Part shown: positions 55,041-64,000 of the stretch, piece after piece
Position numbering within the stretch: the first letter of the stretch is position 1
How the letters are laid out: every line of letters starts with the position of its first letter
Source of the DNA: Lichenicola cladoniae
GTDB lineage: Bacteria; Pseudomonadota; Alphaproteobacteria; Acetobacterales; Acetobacteraceae
DNA length: 64,000 nt
Direction: 5' to 3'
Assembly: GCF_013201075.1 (NCBI RefSeq)
Contig: NZ_CP053708.1
Span: 1,181,501-1,245,500, forward strand
Translations under genes and position numbers: made by a program
Notes under the pieces: generated by a model
Told to the model about the DNA's origin: nothing
What the model saw: only the letters and a program-made list of their open reading frames with translations
Databases searched by the model: none

Positions 55041-56237
55041 CTAGATGCGCTTGACCACGTAGCGTTCCCGAAGCGCGTGCTCGATCTGCTGGGCGTGTTC
55101 GGGATCGCGGGCTTCCAGCATGACCTCGAGATGGGCCGCCTGCACGCTGGGGGTCGCGAACAGGCGCTGGTGCGACACCTCGATGATGTTGCCGCCGCTT
55201 TCGCCGATGATGGTGGCGATGTCCGCCAGCACGCCCGGGCGATCCGGAATTTCCATCAGCAGCCGCAGCAGCCGGCCATCGCGGAGCAGCGTGCGCAGCA
55301 GCGTGTTGGCCAGGATGCGGCTGTCGATATTGCCGCCGCAGACCGGTATCGCGACGCGCCGACCGCGGAACATGTCCGGGTTGGACAGGATGGCCGCAAG
55401 CGCTGCGGCGCCGGCGCCTTCGGCAACCTGCTTCGCCGCTTCCGCCATCAGCGTCAGCGCATCCTCGACTGCCAGTTCCGATACCGTAATGACCCGGCTG
55501 ACATGGCGCTTTACCAGCTCGAGCGGTCGCCGGCCGACCTGTAGCACGGCCATGCCCTCGGCGATCGTGGCACCACCCGGCGGCATGACCTCGTCGGCCG
55601 GGAAGCCTGCCAGCGAGGCGTAGTTCTCCACCTGCACGCCGATGATCTCGATGCCCGGACGCATCTCGACGGCCGCGGCTGCACTGCCCGAAATCAGCCC
55701 GCCGCCGCCGATCGGGATCACCAGCACATCGAGCGGCCCGGCATCCTCGAGCAGCTCCAGCGTGAGCGTCCCCTGGCCGGCCATGACCGCGACATCGTCA
55801 TAGGGATGGACGAACACCCGCCGTTCGCGCTCGCACAGCTCGAATGCGTGCACGCTCGCCTCGGAGAAGCTGAGACCGTGCAGGACGACGCGGGCGCCCC
55901 AGGCAGCGGTCCGGGTGACCTTCGCCGCCGGAGTGAATTTCGGCATGACGATGACGGCGTCGATGCCGAGCAGGCTCGCATGCCGCGCCACGCCCTGGGC
56001 ATGGTTGCCGGCCGACACGGTGATCACGCCGCGGGCCCGCTCGTCGTCGGTCAACAGCGCCAGCTTGTTGGCGGCACCGCGCTCCTTGAACGAACCGACC
56101 GCCTGCAGGTTGTCGAGCTTCAGGGTGATGTCGGCGCCGGTGACGCGGGACAGTCTCTCGCTGCGGATCGTCGGCGTACGCAGGATGCGTCCGGCGATGC
56201 GCGCATGCGCATCCCGAACGTCCTGGAGACCGATCAT
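55041..56237 (-). CDS. ilvA: Threonine ammonia-lyase with ACT domain
   Basis: 398 residues. PLP-dependent dehydratase forming 2-oxobutanoate for isoleucine. PLP lysine in GSFKERGAANKLALL, the glycine loop IPIGGGGLISG, and the C-terminal ACT-like regulatory half (MEIPDRPGVLADIATIIGES) are present. The shorter single-ACT form resembles TdcB/YBIN-type biosynthetic enzymes. It lies 13 bp after greA. Confidence 0.88.
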   Translation of the reverse strand: MIGLQDVRDAHARIAGRILRTPTIRSERLSRVTGADITLKLDNLQAVGSFKERGAANKLALLTDDERARGVITVSAGNHAQGVARHASLLGIDAVIVMPKFTPAAKVTRTAAWGARVVLHGLSFSEASVHAFELCERERRVFVHPYDDVAVMAGQGTLTLELLEDAGPLDVLVIPIGGGGLISGSAAAAVEMRPGIEIIGVQVENYASLAGFPADEVMPPGGATIAEGMAVLQVGRRPLELVKRHVSRVITVSELAVEDALTLMAEAAKQVAEGAGAAALAAILSNPDMFRGRRVAIPVCGGNIDSRILANTLLRTLLRDGRLLRLLMEIPDRPGVLADIATIIGESGGNIIEVSHQRLFATPSVQAAHLEVMLEARDPEHAQQIEHALRERYVVKRI

Positions 56238-56250
56238 CGCCCGGTCGATC

Positions 56251-56724
56251 TCAGCCGAAGCTGACGTTGAGGATCTCGTAGGTGCGGTCGCCGCCGGGCG
56301 CAGGTACCGATACCGTATCGCCCTTGCGCTTGCCGATCAGCGAACGGGCCAGCGGCGCCGACACCGAAAGCAGCCCCGACTTGATGTCGGCCTCGTACAC
56401 GCCGACGATCTGATACGTGGCTTCCTTGTCGGTTTCCTCGTCGACCAGCTTCACCTGGGCGCCGAACTGCACGTGGTCGCCGGACAGGCTGGACGGATCG
56501 ATCACCTCGACCGCCGAGATGACTTCCTCGAGCTCGCCGATCCGGCCCTCGACGAACGACTGGCGATCACGGGCCGCATCGTATTCGGCGTTCTCGGACA
56601 GGTCGCCGTGGCTGCGGGCCTCGGCGATCGCGCGGATGACCGCCGGGCGCTCCTCGCTCTTGAGCTTGCGGAGTTCGTCTTCGAGCCGCTGCAGGCCGCG
56701 GCCCGTCATTGGAAATTTCTGCAA
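56251..56724 (-). CDS. greA: Transcript cleavage factor GreA
   Basis: 157 residues from TTG 56724, the exact family length. It rescues backtracked RNA polymerase. Coiled-coil with acidic tip residues (ARSHGDLSENAEYDAARDRQ) and the C-terminal FKBP-like domain (SVSAPLARSLIGKRKGDTVS) are typical. The initial KFPMTGRGLQRLEDELRKLK matches known GreA starts, although the initiation codon is TTG. It lies 97 bp after carB. Confidence 0.92.
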   Translation of the reverse strand: MQKFPMTGRGLQRLEDELRKLKSEERPAVIRAIAEARSHGDLSENAEYDAARDRQSFVEGRIGELEEVISAVEVIDPSSLSGDHVQFGAQVKLVDEETDKEATYQIVGVYEADIKSGLLSVSAPLARSLIGKRKGDTVSVPAPGGDRTYEILNVSFG

Positions 56725-56821
56725 CGAACACGTCCCCAGACCTGGTGATAGGCTACATCGAAGCGATCGACGGACCGGCCCGGGCGGGAGTAACCCCAGG
56801 TGCCTTCCGTCGTCCGACCGC

Positions 56822-59800
56822 TCAGAACGATCCGTGAAAGTAGGACTGCAACGGGGCGACTTCAAGCGGGCCGGATCGCATTGCCGCGATCGCATAGACC
56901 GCCGCCCTGGCTCCGGCGATCGTGGTGAAGTGCGGAATGCCGTGGGTAAGGGCGCTGCGGCGGATGTCGAAGCTGTCGGTCACCGACTGCGCGCCGCCGG
57001 CAGTGTTGATCACCATCTGCACGTCGCCGGAGCGGATCGCGTCGACGCAGTGGGGCCGGCCCTCCAGCACCTTGTTGACGATGGCAGCCTCGATCCCGGC
57101 CTGCTTCAGGGTGGCGGCGGTGCCGCGCGTCGCCAGCAGCTTGAACCCCATATCGACCAGGCGCCGGCCCAGCGCGCCGATCGCCTGCTTGTCGCCTTGC
57201 CGCACCGACAGGAACACCGTGCCGGCCAGCGGCAGCTTCACCCCGGCGCCGAGCTGCGCCTTGGCGAAGGCGCGCTCGAAGCTGGCATCGAGGCCGATCA
57301 CCTCGCCGGTCGAGCGCATTTCCGGACCCAGGATCACGTCGACGCCGGCGAACCGCGCGAACGGGAACACCGCTTCCTTGACCGCGACGTGCGGCGCAAT
57401 GGCCCGGTCGTCGAGCCGGAACTCGGACAGCTTGGCGCCGGCCATCACCCGCGCGCCGATCTTGGCGATCGGCACCCCGGTCGCCTTGGCGACGAACGGC
57501 ACGGTGCGCGACGCACGCGGATTGACCTCGAGCACATAGATCGTGTCGCCCTTGATCGCATACTGCACGTTCATCAGCCCGACGATGCCGAGCTCGCGCG
57601 CCATCGCCTCGGTCTGCGCCTTGAGCTCGGTGATGGTGGCGGGCGACAGCGAATAGGGCGGCAGCGAGCAGGCACTGTCGCCGGAATGGATGCCGGCCTC
57701 CTCGATATGCTCCATGACGCCGGCGACATAGACCTGGGTGCCGTCGCAGATGCAGTCGACATCGGTCTCGATCGCATCGTTCAGGTAGCGATCGATGAGG
57801 ACCGGCCCGTTCGCGATGTCCGGCCCGGCCAGCTGCAGTGCCACGCGCATGTAGCGGGCGAGGCTGGCGCGGTCATGCACGATTTCCATCGCCCGGCCGC
57901 CCAGCACGTAGGACGGGCGGATCACCACGGGATAGCCGATCCGGTCGGCCACTGCCTCGGCTTCCGCCGGGGAACGGGCGATGCCGTTTTCCGGCTGGCG
58001 CAGGCCGAGCTTGTGCAGCATTGCCTGGAACCGCTCGCGGTCCTCGGCACGGTCGATCGCATCGGCGGGGGTGCCCAGGATCGGAATGCCGGCCCGCTCC
58101 AGCGCACGGCTCAGCTTCAGCGGGGTCTGGCCGCCATACTGCACGATGCAGCCGAGCACCGTGCCGGCCTCCTGCTCGCGCCGGATCAGCGCGATGACGT
58201 CCTCTTCGGTCAGCGGTTCGAAATACAGCCGGTCCGAGGTGTCGTAGTCGGTCGAGACGGTTTCGGGATTGCAGTTGACCATGATGGTCTCGAAGCCGGC
58301 CTCGCGCAGCGCATAGGCGGCATGGACGCAGCAATAGTCGAACTCGATGCCCTGGCCGATCCGGTTCGGCCCGCCGCCGAGGATGATGATCTTGTCCCGC
58401 GCGGTCGGGTCGCTCTCGCATTCCGGCTGGCCGTAGCCGCCTTCGTAGGTCGAGTACATGTACGGCGTGGCGGATGCGAACTCGGCAGCGCAGGTATCGA
58501 TCCGTTTGTACACCGCATGCACGCCGAGGCGGGTGCGCAGCTGGTGCACCGCCGTTTCGTCAAGCCCGGACAGCACCGCCAGGCGCGCGTCCGAGAAGCC
58601 CATCGCCTTCAGGCGGCGCAGGCCGAACGCGTCCTGCGGCAGCCCGCCGGTCTCGACCTCACGCTCGCACACGATGATCTTGTCGATCTCGCGCAGGAAC
58701 CACGGATCGAACTTGCAGGCGGTGTGGATGTCCTCGACCGACACGCCGGCGCGCAATGCCTGGGCTGCCATCAGGATGCGGTCGGGCTTCGGCTGGCTGA
58801 GCGCGGCGCGGAATGCATCATGCCCGCCATCGCCGGGCGGCTCGACCGGATCGAGACCGGACAGGCCGGTTTCCATCGAGCGCAGGCCCTTCTGCAGCGC
58901 CTCGTTGAAGCTGCGGCCGATCGACATCGCCTCACCGACCGATTTCATGCTGGTCGACAACATGGCAGGGCTGCCCGGGAACTTCTCGAAGGTGAAGCGC
59001 GGGATCTTCACCACGACATAGTCGATGGTCGGCTCGAATGCCGCCGGCGTGGTGCCGGTGATGTCGTTGGTGAGCTCGTCCAATGTGTAGCCGACGGCCA
59101 GGCGTGCCGCGACCTTGGCGATCGGGAAGCCGGTGGCCTTGGATGCGAGTGCCGAGGAGCGCGACACGCGCGGGTTCATCTCGATCACCACCATGCGCCC
59201 ATCGGCCGGGTTGATGCCGAACTGCACGTTGGAGCCGCCGGTCTCGACGCCGATCTTGCGCAGGCACGCGATCGAGGCGTCGCGCATGCGCTGGTATTCC
59301 TTGTCGGTCAGCGTCAACGCCGGCGCGACAGTCACGGAATCCCCTGTGTGTACGCCCATCGGATCGATATTCTCGATCGAGCAGACGATGATGCAGTTGT
59401 CGGCGGTGTCGCGCACCACCTCCATCTCGTACTCTTTCCAGCCAAGCACGCTTTCCTCGATCAGCACCTCGGTGGTGGGCGACGCGTCCAGGCCGCCGGT
59501 GACGATCTGCTCGAATTCCTCGCGGTTGTAGGCGATGCCGCCGCCGGTGCCGCCCAGCGTGAAGGACGGCCGGATCACCGCCGGCAGGCCGACGATGGCG
59601 AGGGCGTCGCGCGCCTCGGCAAGCGTGTGCGCGATCACGCTCTTCGGGCTCTCGATGCCGATCTCGGCCATCGCGTCGCGGAACTTGAGCCGGTCCTCGG
59701 CACGGTCGATGACCTCGGCATTGGCGCCGATCAGCTCGACATTGTGCGCTTTCAGGAACCCCGAGGCGTCCAGCGCCATGGCGGTATTGAGCGCAGTCTG

Positions 59801-60076
59801 CCCGCCCATGGTCGGCAGGATCGCGTTGGGCTTCTCGCGCAGGATGATCCGCTCGACGAATTCCGGCGTGATCGGCTCGACATAGGTCGCATGCGCCAGG
59901 CCCGGGTCGGTCATGATCGTCGCCGGGTTGGAGTTCACCAGGATCACCCGGTAGCCCTCGTCGCGCAGCGTCTTGCAGGCCTGGGCGCCCGAATAATCGA
60001 ACTCGCAGGCCTGGCCGATAACGATCGGGCCGGCGCCGATGATCAGGATGGAGTTTATGTCTGTCCGCTTGGGCAT
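56822..60076 (-). CDS. carB: Carbamoyl-phosphate synthase large subunit
   Basis: 1084 residues. Makes carbamoyl phosphate for arginine and pyrimidines with CarA. Two ATP-grasp halves (first with [20 protein letters not shown] and [20 protein letters not shown]; second with [20 protein letters not shown] and [20 protein letters not shown]), and the C-terminal allosteric MGS-like domain ([20 protein letters not shown]). Start at ATG 60076 before [10 protein letters not shown]. Separated from carA by the AAA ATPase gene. Confidence 0.96.
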   Translation of the reverse strand: MPKRTDINSILIIGAGPIVIGQACEFDYSGAQACKTLRDEGYRVILVNSNPATIMTDPGLAHATYVEPITPEFVERIILREKPNAILPTMGGQTALNTAMALDASGFLKAHNVELIGANAEVIDRAEDRLKFRDAMAEIGIESPKSVIAHTLAEARDALAIVGLPAVIRPSFTLGGTGGGIAYNREEFEQIVTGGLDASPTTEVLIEESVLGWKEYEMEVVRDTADNCIIVCSIENIDPMGVHTGDSVTVAPALTLTDKEYQRMRDASIACLRKIGVETGGSNVQFGINPADGRMVVIEMNPRVSRSSALASKATGFPIAKVAARLAVGYTLDELTNDITGTTPAAFEPTIDYVVVKIPRFTFEKFPGSPAMLSTSMKSVGEAMSIGRSFNEALQKGLRSMETGLSGLDPVEPPGDGGHDAFRAALSQPKPDRILMAAQALRAGVSVEDIHTACKFDPWFLREIDKIIVCEREVETGGLPQDAFGLRRLKAMGFSDARLAVLSGLDETAVHQLRTRLGVHAVYKRIDTCAAEFASATPYMYSTYEGGYGQPECESDPTARDKIIILGGGPNRIGQGIEFDYCCVHAAYALREAGFETIMVNCNPETVSTDYDTSDRLYFEPLTEEDVIALIRREQEAGTVLGCIVQYGGQTPLKLSRALERAGIPILGTPADAIDRAEDRERFQAMLHKLGLRQPENGIARSPAEAEAVADRIGYPVVIRPSYVLGGRAMEIVHDRASLARYMRVALQLAGPDIANGPVLIDRYLNDAIETDVDCICDGTQVYVAGVMEHIEEAGIHSGDSACSLPPYSLSPATITELKAQTEAMARELGIVGLMNVQYAIKGDTIYVLEVNPRASRTVPFVAKATGVPIAKIGARVMAGAKLSEFRLDDRAIAPHVAVKEAVFPFARFAGVDVILGPEMRSTGEVIGLDASFERAFAKAQLGAGVKLPLAGTVFLSVRQGDKQAIGALGRRLVDMGFKLLATRGTAATLKQAGIEAAIVNKVLEGRPHCVDAIRSGDVQMVINTAGGAQSVTDSFDIRRSALTHGIPHFTTIAGARAAVYAIAAMRSGPLEVAPLQSYFHGSF

Positions 60077-60089
60077 TATCGGTGCGCCT

Positions 60090-61283
60090 TCAGGTGCGAG
60101 CGTCGGCCGGAGCCGGAACAAGTCGGTGCAGGAACTGGTCGAACAACGGCACGGTGAAATCGGTGGCGCCATGCGCCGGGCTGTAGATCATGCCCTTGCG
60201 GATTAGCCCGTCGCGCAGCGGTGCGACCGACTGCACGCGGGTACCCATCGCCGCCGCGACATCGCCGGAGCGATGCGCGTCGGGTCCGAGATCCGCCATC
60301 GCATGGCAGTAGGTTTTCTCTCGGGGCGTCAGCCGGTCGTAGCGGACCCGGAAGAAGCCGGCATCGAGTGCGCGTATGGCGCGGCCGTCGGCTTCCTCGA
60401 TGTCGGCTACGCCGATGACCGGGCCGGCGGCGGCATTCCAGGCATGGTAGCCCCACTCCTGCAGGAAGTAGGGATAGCCGCGGGTGATCGCGACGATCCG
60501 GTCGAGCGCCGCATCGTCGAAGCGCGCACCTTCGACGCGCACCGGCTCGGCGAGGGCTAGCCTCGCATCGTCGTCGGACAGCGCGCCGATCTGCGGGAAG
60601 TCGAACAGCCGCTCGGCATAGGATTTGGAGCGTCCGCTCAGTCCGACCACCTGCGGCAGACCCGCCGCCATCAGCACCACCGGCAGGCTCTCCTGCATGA
60701 TGCGATGCATGCTCATGATCAGCGCACTCATGTCGCGCTCGTCGAGATACTGGATCTCGTCCAGGATGATGGCGACCGCCAGCTTCCGCGACGCCGCCGC
60801 CCGGCCGACGGCGGCCAGCAGTTCGGGCAGGTCGGCTTCGAGATCGCCGCTATCCGCCGACCCCGGCTCGCCCTCGATGTCGAGTTCGAGTTCCGCGTCG
60901 CCGTAGCGCAGCTTGATGCCGGAGACGAAGCTCTTCAGCACGCGCAGCCCACGCTTGACCTGCTCGCTGAGCGCGCCGAGCCGGTCCAGCTCCAGCAGCA
61001 TCCGGCGCAGATGCGGCACCAGCAGCAACGGCAGCGGCTTCTTTTCGTGCGCCTCGATCAGGCAGACCTTGAACCCGGCATCGCGGGCCAGCTGTGCGGC
61101 GCGGGTGAGCACGACCGTCTTGCCGACGCCGCGCAGCCCGACCGCGATGAAGCTCTTGGCGGCGCGGCCCAGCAGGGCGCGCTGCACGACGATCTCCACC
61201 TGCTCCAGCAGCAGATGCCTGCCGGCCAGCTCGGGCGGGGTCACGCCGGCGCCGGGCACGAACGGGTTGCGGATCGGATCCAT
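60090..61283 (-). CDS. AAA ATPase (ORC/AAA_16-like) inserted between carA and carB
   Basis: 397 residues. ATP-binding core: Walker [18 protein letters not shown], Walker [17 protein letters not shown], sensor-type [20 protein letters not shown]. The C-terminal part ([19 protein letters not shown] then [16 protein letters not shown]) is a winged-helix like domain, as in Orc1/Cdc6-like or STAND-type ATPases. Such proteins are often phage or plasmid related. It starts [20 protein letters not shown]. It has its own possible promoter and its stop lies 13 bp before the carB ATG. Function unknown. Confidence 0.72.
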   Translation of the reverse strand: MDPIRNPFVPGAGVTPPELAGRHLLLEQVEIVVQRALLGRAAKSFIAVGLRGVGKTVVLTRAAQLARDAGFKVCLIEAHEKKPLPLLLVPHLRRMLLELDRLGALSEQVKRGLRVLKSFVSGIKLRYGDAELELDIEGEPGSADSGDLEADLPELLAAVGRAAASRKLAVAIILDEIQYLDERDMSALIMSMHRIMQESLPVVLMAAGLPQVVGLSGRSKSYAERLFDFPQIGALSDDDARLALAEPVRVEGARFDDAALDRIVAITRGYPYFLQEWGYHAWNAAAGPVIGVADIEEADGRAIRALDAGFFRVRYDRLTPREKTYCHAMADLGPDAHRSGDVAAAMGTRVQSVAPLRDGLIRKGMIYSPAHGATDFTVPLFDQFLHRLVPAPADART

Positions 61284-61299
61284 ATAGGAAGTTTACTCG

Positions 61300-61305
61300 A
61301 TTATA
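61300..61305 (-). promoter_or_regulatory. Perfect -10 box (TATAAT) before the AAA ATPase gene
   Basis: On the minus strand TATAAT lies 17 bp before the AAA start codon, in a local AT-rich patch (61284-61336) that stands out from the GC-rich flanks. No good -35 at the expected spacing (AGCGAT is what is there). With a start site near 61293 the mRNA leader would be about ten bases and lacks a ribosome site. Confidence 0.5.
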
Positions 61306-61336
61306 GAGAGAATGCCATATACATCGCTAAACATCC

Positions 61337-62719
61337 TCAAATCGCCTTGCCGTTCATCAGCCCGACGAAGCGCTCGAACAGGTGGAAGCTGTCGGACGGA
61401 CCCGGACTGGCCTCGGGATGGTACTGCACGGAGAAGGCCGGCCAGCGATCGCTGGCGATACCCTCGTTGGAGCCGTCGAACAGGCTGACATGGGTGATCC
61501 GCACGTCGGCCGGCAGGCTTTTGTCGTCGACCGCGAAGCCATGGTTCTGACTGGTGATCTCGACCTTGCCGGTGGCCAGATCCTTGACCGGCTGGTTGGC
61601 GCCGCGATGGCCCTGCACCAGCTTGTAGGTGCTCGCGCCCAGCGCCAGCGCCAGCAACTGGTGGCCGAGGCAGATGCCGAACACCGGCTTGCCCGCTTCG
61701 AGCACGCCCCTGATCGCGGGCACCGCGTAGCCGGCGGTCGCCGCCGGATCGCCCGGTCCGTTGGACAGGAACACCCCGTCCGGCGCGTGGGCCAGGATGT
61801 CCTCGGCAGTGGCGTTCGCCGGCACGACGGTGACGCGGCATCCGGCCTGCACCAGGCAGCGCAGGATGTTGCGCTTGGCGCCGTAATCGACCGCCACCAC
61901 GTGCTTGGCGGTGGTATCCGGTCGTTTCGGTTGGGCGCCGTCTGCCCACGTGCCTTCGGTCCAGGCGTAGCTTTGGGTGCACGAGACCTCAAGCGCCAGG
62001 TCCATGCCCTCGAGCCCCGGCCAGGAACGCGCGATCTGCTGCAGCGCCGGGATGTCGAAGCCGCCATCGGCGGGATAGGCGAGGATCGCGGTCTGCGGTC
62101 CGTTGTCGCGGATGCGCCGGGTCAGTGCGCGGGTATCGACGCCGCAGATGCCGGGGATGCGGCGCGACTTCAGCCAGGCATCCAGGGGCTGGGTCGAACG
62201 CCAGTTCGACGGCTCGGTCAGGTCCTCCTTCACCACCAAGCCGCGGGCGGCGATGTTGATCGCCTCCTCGTCCTCGGGCGTGGTGCCGACATTGCCGATA
62301 TGCGGGAAGGTGAAGGTGATGATCTGGCCGGCGAACGACGCATCGGTCAGCGTCTCCTGGTAGCCGGTCATCCCGGTCGAGAAGCAGATCTCGCCGATCG
62401 ACTGCGCCTGGCTGTGCGCGCCGAAACCGCGGCCCCACATGACGCTGCCATCCGCCAGCACCAGTGCCGCGGTGGCCCCGGCCGGAGCGGGGTGCGGGTG
62501 TGATGATGCGCTTGGCATGGCCGGCTCCGCGGGCTTGGGGGAAAGGGAAAGGTCGGACACGACAAGGTCGGTCGCCTGCAGGATGGCGGTCCAGTGCTTG
62601 GGTGGAACCGCGCGCGCCTGTCGCCATTTACGGATGGCCTCGGTGCCGACGCCGGTCAGCCGGGCTGCCTGCTCGGTGCCTCCCAATCGTTCGATGATCG
62701 CCTCGACCGTCATCGGCAT
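61337..62719 (-). CDS. carA: Carbamoyl-phosphate synthase small subunit with N-terminal helix-turn-helix extension
   Basis: Glutaminase subunit that feeds ammonia to CarB. 460 residues from ATG 62719 against about 380-395 for ordinary CarA. The core has ATAALVLADGSVMWGRGFGA, SNGPGDPAA, catalytic Cys in VFGICLGHQLLAL and the His/Glu of FSVQYHPEA. Residues about 4-50 form an HTH-like segment (AIIERLGGTEQAARLTGVGT then EAIRKWRQARAVPPKHW) similar to Cro/YdaS-type regulators, followed by a Pro/Ser-rich linker. Alternative: translation of CarA starts at ATG 62518 (with GGAG six bases upstream) and the HTH is a separate reading of the same frame. Confidence 0.88.
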   Translation of the reverse strand: MPMTVEAIIERLGGTEQAARLTGVGTEAIRKWRQARAVPPKHWTAILQATDLVVSDLSLSPKPAEPAMPSASSHPHPAPAGATAALVLADGSVMWGRGFGAHSQAQSIGEICFSTGMTGYQETLTDASFAGQIITFTFPHIGNVGTTPEDEEAINIAARGLVVKEDLTEPSNWRSTQPLDAWLKSRRIPGICGVDTRALTRRIRDNGPQTAILAYPADGGFDIPALQQIARSWPGLEGMDLALEVSCTQSYAWTEGTWADGAQPKRPDTTAKHVVAVDYGAKRNILRCLVQAGCRVTVVPANATAEDILAHAPDGVFLSNGPGDPAATAGYAVPAIRGVLEAGKPVFGICLGHQLLALALGASTYKLVQGHRGANQPVKDLATGKVEITSQNHGFAVDDKSLPADVRITHVSLFDGSNEGIASDRWPAFSVQYHPEASPGPSDSFHLFERFVGLMNGKAI

Positions 62720-62773
62720 GACATAAGGACCTTCCAGACCGCGTCCGGACGGCTTAGCAAGAGGGTGGTCCAT

Positions 62774-62790
62774 TGGGAAGATAATTCCCA
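62774..62790. promoter_or_regulatory. Inverted repeat 1, TGGGAA-GATAA-TTCCCA
   Basis: Perfect six-base arms in the 138-bp divergent gap between carA and yqeY. Same GGGAA-N5-TTCCC layout as a second copy 37 bp to the right. Confidence 0.6.
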
Positions 62791-62811
62791 CTTGGCGGTC
62801 AAAGGCCGGAT

Positions 62812-62826
62812 GGGAAATCTCTTCCC
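62812..62826. promoter_or_regulatory. Inverted repeat 2, GGGAA-ATCTC-TTCCC
   Basis: Perfect five-base arms, same spacing as repeat 1, centre 37 bp away. It lies about 32 bp before the yqeY ATG. Two identical-consensus dyads suggest binding of one regulator at two sites. Confidence 0.6.
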
Positions 62827-62857
62827 TGCATGGTCGGGTATGATGGAGTTCGACCCC

Positions 62858-63313
62858 ATGTCGCTGCGTGTGCGCTTCACCGACGGTCTGAAAACGGCGA
62901 TGAAGGCGGGTGACGCGCCCCGCGTCTCGACGCTTCGCATGGTGCTGGCGAGGCTCAAGGACCTGGATATCGCCGCCCGGCCCAAGGGCATCGAACAGAT
63001 CCCCGACGACGAAGTCACCGCCATGCTCCGCAACATGGTCAAGTCCCGCAGGGAGTCCGCCACCATGTTCCTGCAGGGCGGCCGGGGCGAGCTGGCGTCC
63101 AAGGAAGATGCCGAGATCGTGGTGATCGAGGAGTTCCTACCGGTGCCGATGGACGAGGCGGCGCTGGTCCTCGCCGTCGCTGATGCGGTCGCGGCAACCG
63201 GAGCCGCGTCGATGAAGGACATGGGCAAGGTGATGGCGTCGCTGAAGACGACGCACGGCGCAGTACTCGATCTCGGCCGGGCCAACGCGCTGGTGAAGGC
63301 GCGGCTGTCCTGA
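62858..63313 (+). CDS. yqeY: GatB/YqeY domain protein
   Basis: 151 residues from ATG 62858, with GGAG ten bases upstream. Starts SLRVRFTDGLKTAMKAGDAP, a typical YqeY beginning, and ends with the tRNA-associated helical domain (ASMKDMGKVMASLKTTHGAV). The domain is shared with the GatB subunit of amidotransferases; the stand-alone protein has no assigned function. It commonly precedes dnaG, as here (20 bp gap). Confidence 0.9.
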   Translation: MSLRVRFTDGLKTAMKAGDAPRVSTLRMVLARLKDLDIAARPKGIEQIPDDEVTAMLRNMVKSRRESATMFLQGGRGELASKEDAEIVVIEEFLPVPMDEAALVLAVADAVAATGAASMKDMGKVMASLKTTHGAVLDLGRANALVKARLS

Positions 63314-63333
63314 CCGGCTGATCGCACCCGCGG

Positions 63334-64000
63334 ATGGCATTCGATCCCGCCTTTCTCGACGAGCTGCGCGCCCGCACCCCGCTCGGCGCGGTGATCGGGC
63401 GCAAGACCAAGCTCGTTCGGTCGGGGCGCCAGCTCAAGGCGTGCTGCCCGTTCCATGGCGAGAAGACCCCGTCCTTCTATGTCTATGACGACCATTTCCA
63501 CTGCTTCGGCTGCGGCGCGCATGGCGACGCGATCTCGTTCGTCATGCAGGCGGAGGGGCGCTCGTTCATGGAGGCGGTCGAGGGCCTGGCCTCCGAGGCG
63601 GGCCTCGAGGTGCCGAAGCAGGCCCCCGCCGATCGCGGCCGGGCGGAGCGTGCACGAACCCTGACCGACGTGCTCGACGCCGCCCAGCGCAGCTACGTGC
63701 GCCGGCTGCACAGCGGCGAGGGCAGGGACGGGCTTTCCTACCTGCGTGGCCGCGGCCTGACCGACGCCACCATTGCCGACCATGGGCTCGGCTGGTCCGG
63801 CGACGGGCGCGGCAGCCTGATGACCGAACTCCGCGAACAGAACTTTCCGCCCGAGCTGATTGCCGAGGCCGGGCTGATGCGCGTGGACGAGGAGGGGCGT
63901 CCCAAGGGCGAGCTGTTCTTCAACCGGGTCACCTTTCCGATCCGCGACAAGCGCGGCGGGCTGGTGAGTTTCGGCGGGCGGACCCTGGGCGACGGCCAGC
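63334..64000 (+). CDS. dnaG: DNA primase (partial, runs off the window)
   Basis: Synthesises RNA primers at the replication fork. The first 222 codons show the CHC2 zinc finger (LKACCPFHGEKTPSFYVYDD then HFHCFGCGAHGDAISFVMQ), the linker and the start of the RNA-polymerase domain (YLRGRGLTDATIADHGLGWS, KGELFFNRVTFPIRDKRGG). Continues beyond position 64000. In many proteobacteria rpoD follows. Confidence 0.95.
   Translation, partial: MAFDPAFLDELRARTPLGAVIGRKTKLVRSGRQLKACCPFHGEKTPSFYVYDDHFHCFGCGAHGDAISFVMQAEGRSFMEAVEGLASEAGLEVPKQAPADRGRAERARTLTDVLDAAQRSYVRRLHSGEGRDGLSYLRGRGLTDATIADHGLGWSGDGRGSLMTELREQNFPPELIAEAGLMRVDEEGRPKGELFFNRVTFPIRDKRGGLVSFGGRTLGDGQ

Noticed and set aside
56417..60157. A 1246-codon plus-strand frame opposite carB
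   Set aside because: Same reason: low-complexity charged sequence, no motif, and the minus strand encodes unmistakable CarB.
61293..61982. Minus-strand frame in a second reading frame inside carA
   Set aside because: Arg/Gly/Pro-rich antisense-type sequence; the carA frame contains all catalytic motifs.
62720..62791. Longer carA start at the open frame's first codon (62791)
   Set aside because: It would place the start inside the first dyad and adds an unconserved stretch; ATG 62719 with GGAAGG upstream is better.
1..64000. tRNA, rRNA, CRISPR array or complete insertion sequence
   Set aside because: Nothing with the expected cloverleaf, regular repeats with spacers, or transposase motifs was seen by eye; a dedicated search could still find a small RNA.

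Overview
The window is about 64 kb of a GC-rich alphaproteobacterial chromosome, most likely from the Acetobacteraceae (acetic-acid-bacteria and relatives). The assignment is inference. It rests on base composition, a CcrM-type cell-cycle methyltransferase, the order yqeY-dnaG, and proteins that look alphaproteobacterial: DUF1285, DUF4159/DUF58/MoxR, an EnvC/CtpA/divergent-deacetylase/RppH block and a degenerate LytM domain. I saw no tRNA, rRNA, CRISPR array or intact insertion sequence.

Layout. (1) 1-5.8 kb: an RND multidrug efflux operon of mdtABC type on the minus strand. (2) 6.1-11.4 kb: stress and housekeeping singles (small ORF, CsbD-like protein, RNase HII, CcrM methylase, an orphan ribbon-helix-helix antitoxin beside a toxin remnant, RhtA/EamA exporter, ankyrin-type secreted protein, TspO). 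(3) 11.5-18.7 kb: a minus-strand envelope operon MoxR, DUF58, BatA/DUF4159, VWA/glutamine-amidotransferase-like protein, divergent from DUF1285 and a CCA-adding-type nucleotidyltransferase. (4) 20.7-27.9 kb: an accessory island of lower GC with a repeat-bearing gap, a TonB-dependent receptor, a binding protein, a two-domain ABC permease, a ruined ABC ATPase and a TauD-type dioxygenase. (5) 27.9-38.9 kb: secreted nucleoside hydrolase, ABC exporter, an unusual YkvA-sulfotransferase fusion, EmrAB pump, TetR with a divergent short-chain dehydrogenase, DapA-like aldolase and YihY/BrkB. (6) 38.9-46.5 kb: an envelope and metabolism block on the minus strand (metallophosphatase, RppH, divergent polysaccharide deacetylase, CtpA, EnvC-like factor, GpmI). 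(7) 46.7-49.2 kb: small acidic protein, MsrB, twin lipoproteins, Upp. (8) 49.3-55 kb: a GntR regulator, an SsuABC-like importer and two amide hydrolases, probably one amide-scavenging system. (9) 55-64 kb: carA, an AAA ATPase, carB, greA and ilvA on the minus strand, with yqeY and dnaG running the other way.

The most interesting signal is at the carA/yqeY boundary. The carA reading frame carries an N-terminal helix-turn-helix segment, and the intergenic region upstream holds two matching inverted repeats (GGGAA-N5-TTCCC) whose centres are 37 bp apart. An AAA ATPase with its own near-consensus -10 box sits between carA and carB. This suggests, as inference only, a carbamoyl-phosphate synthase subunit that may bind DNA and control its own locus. 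Other notable items are the YkvA-sulfotransferase fusion, the twin lipoproteins and the island with the broken ABC ATPase.
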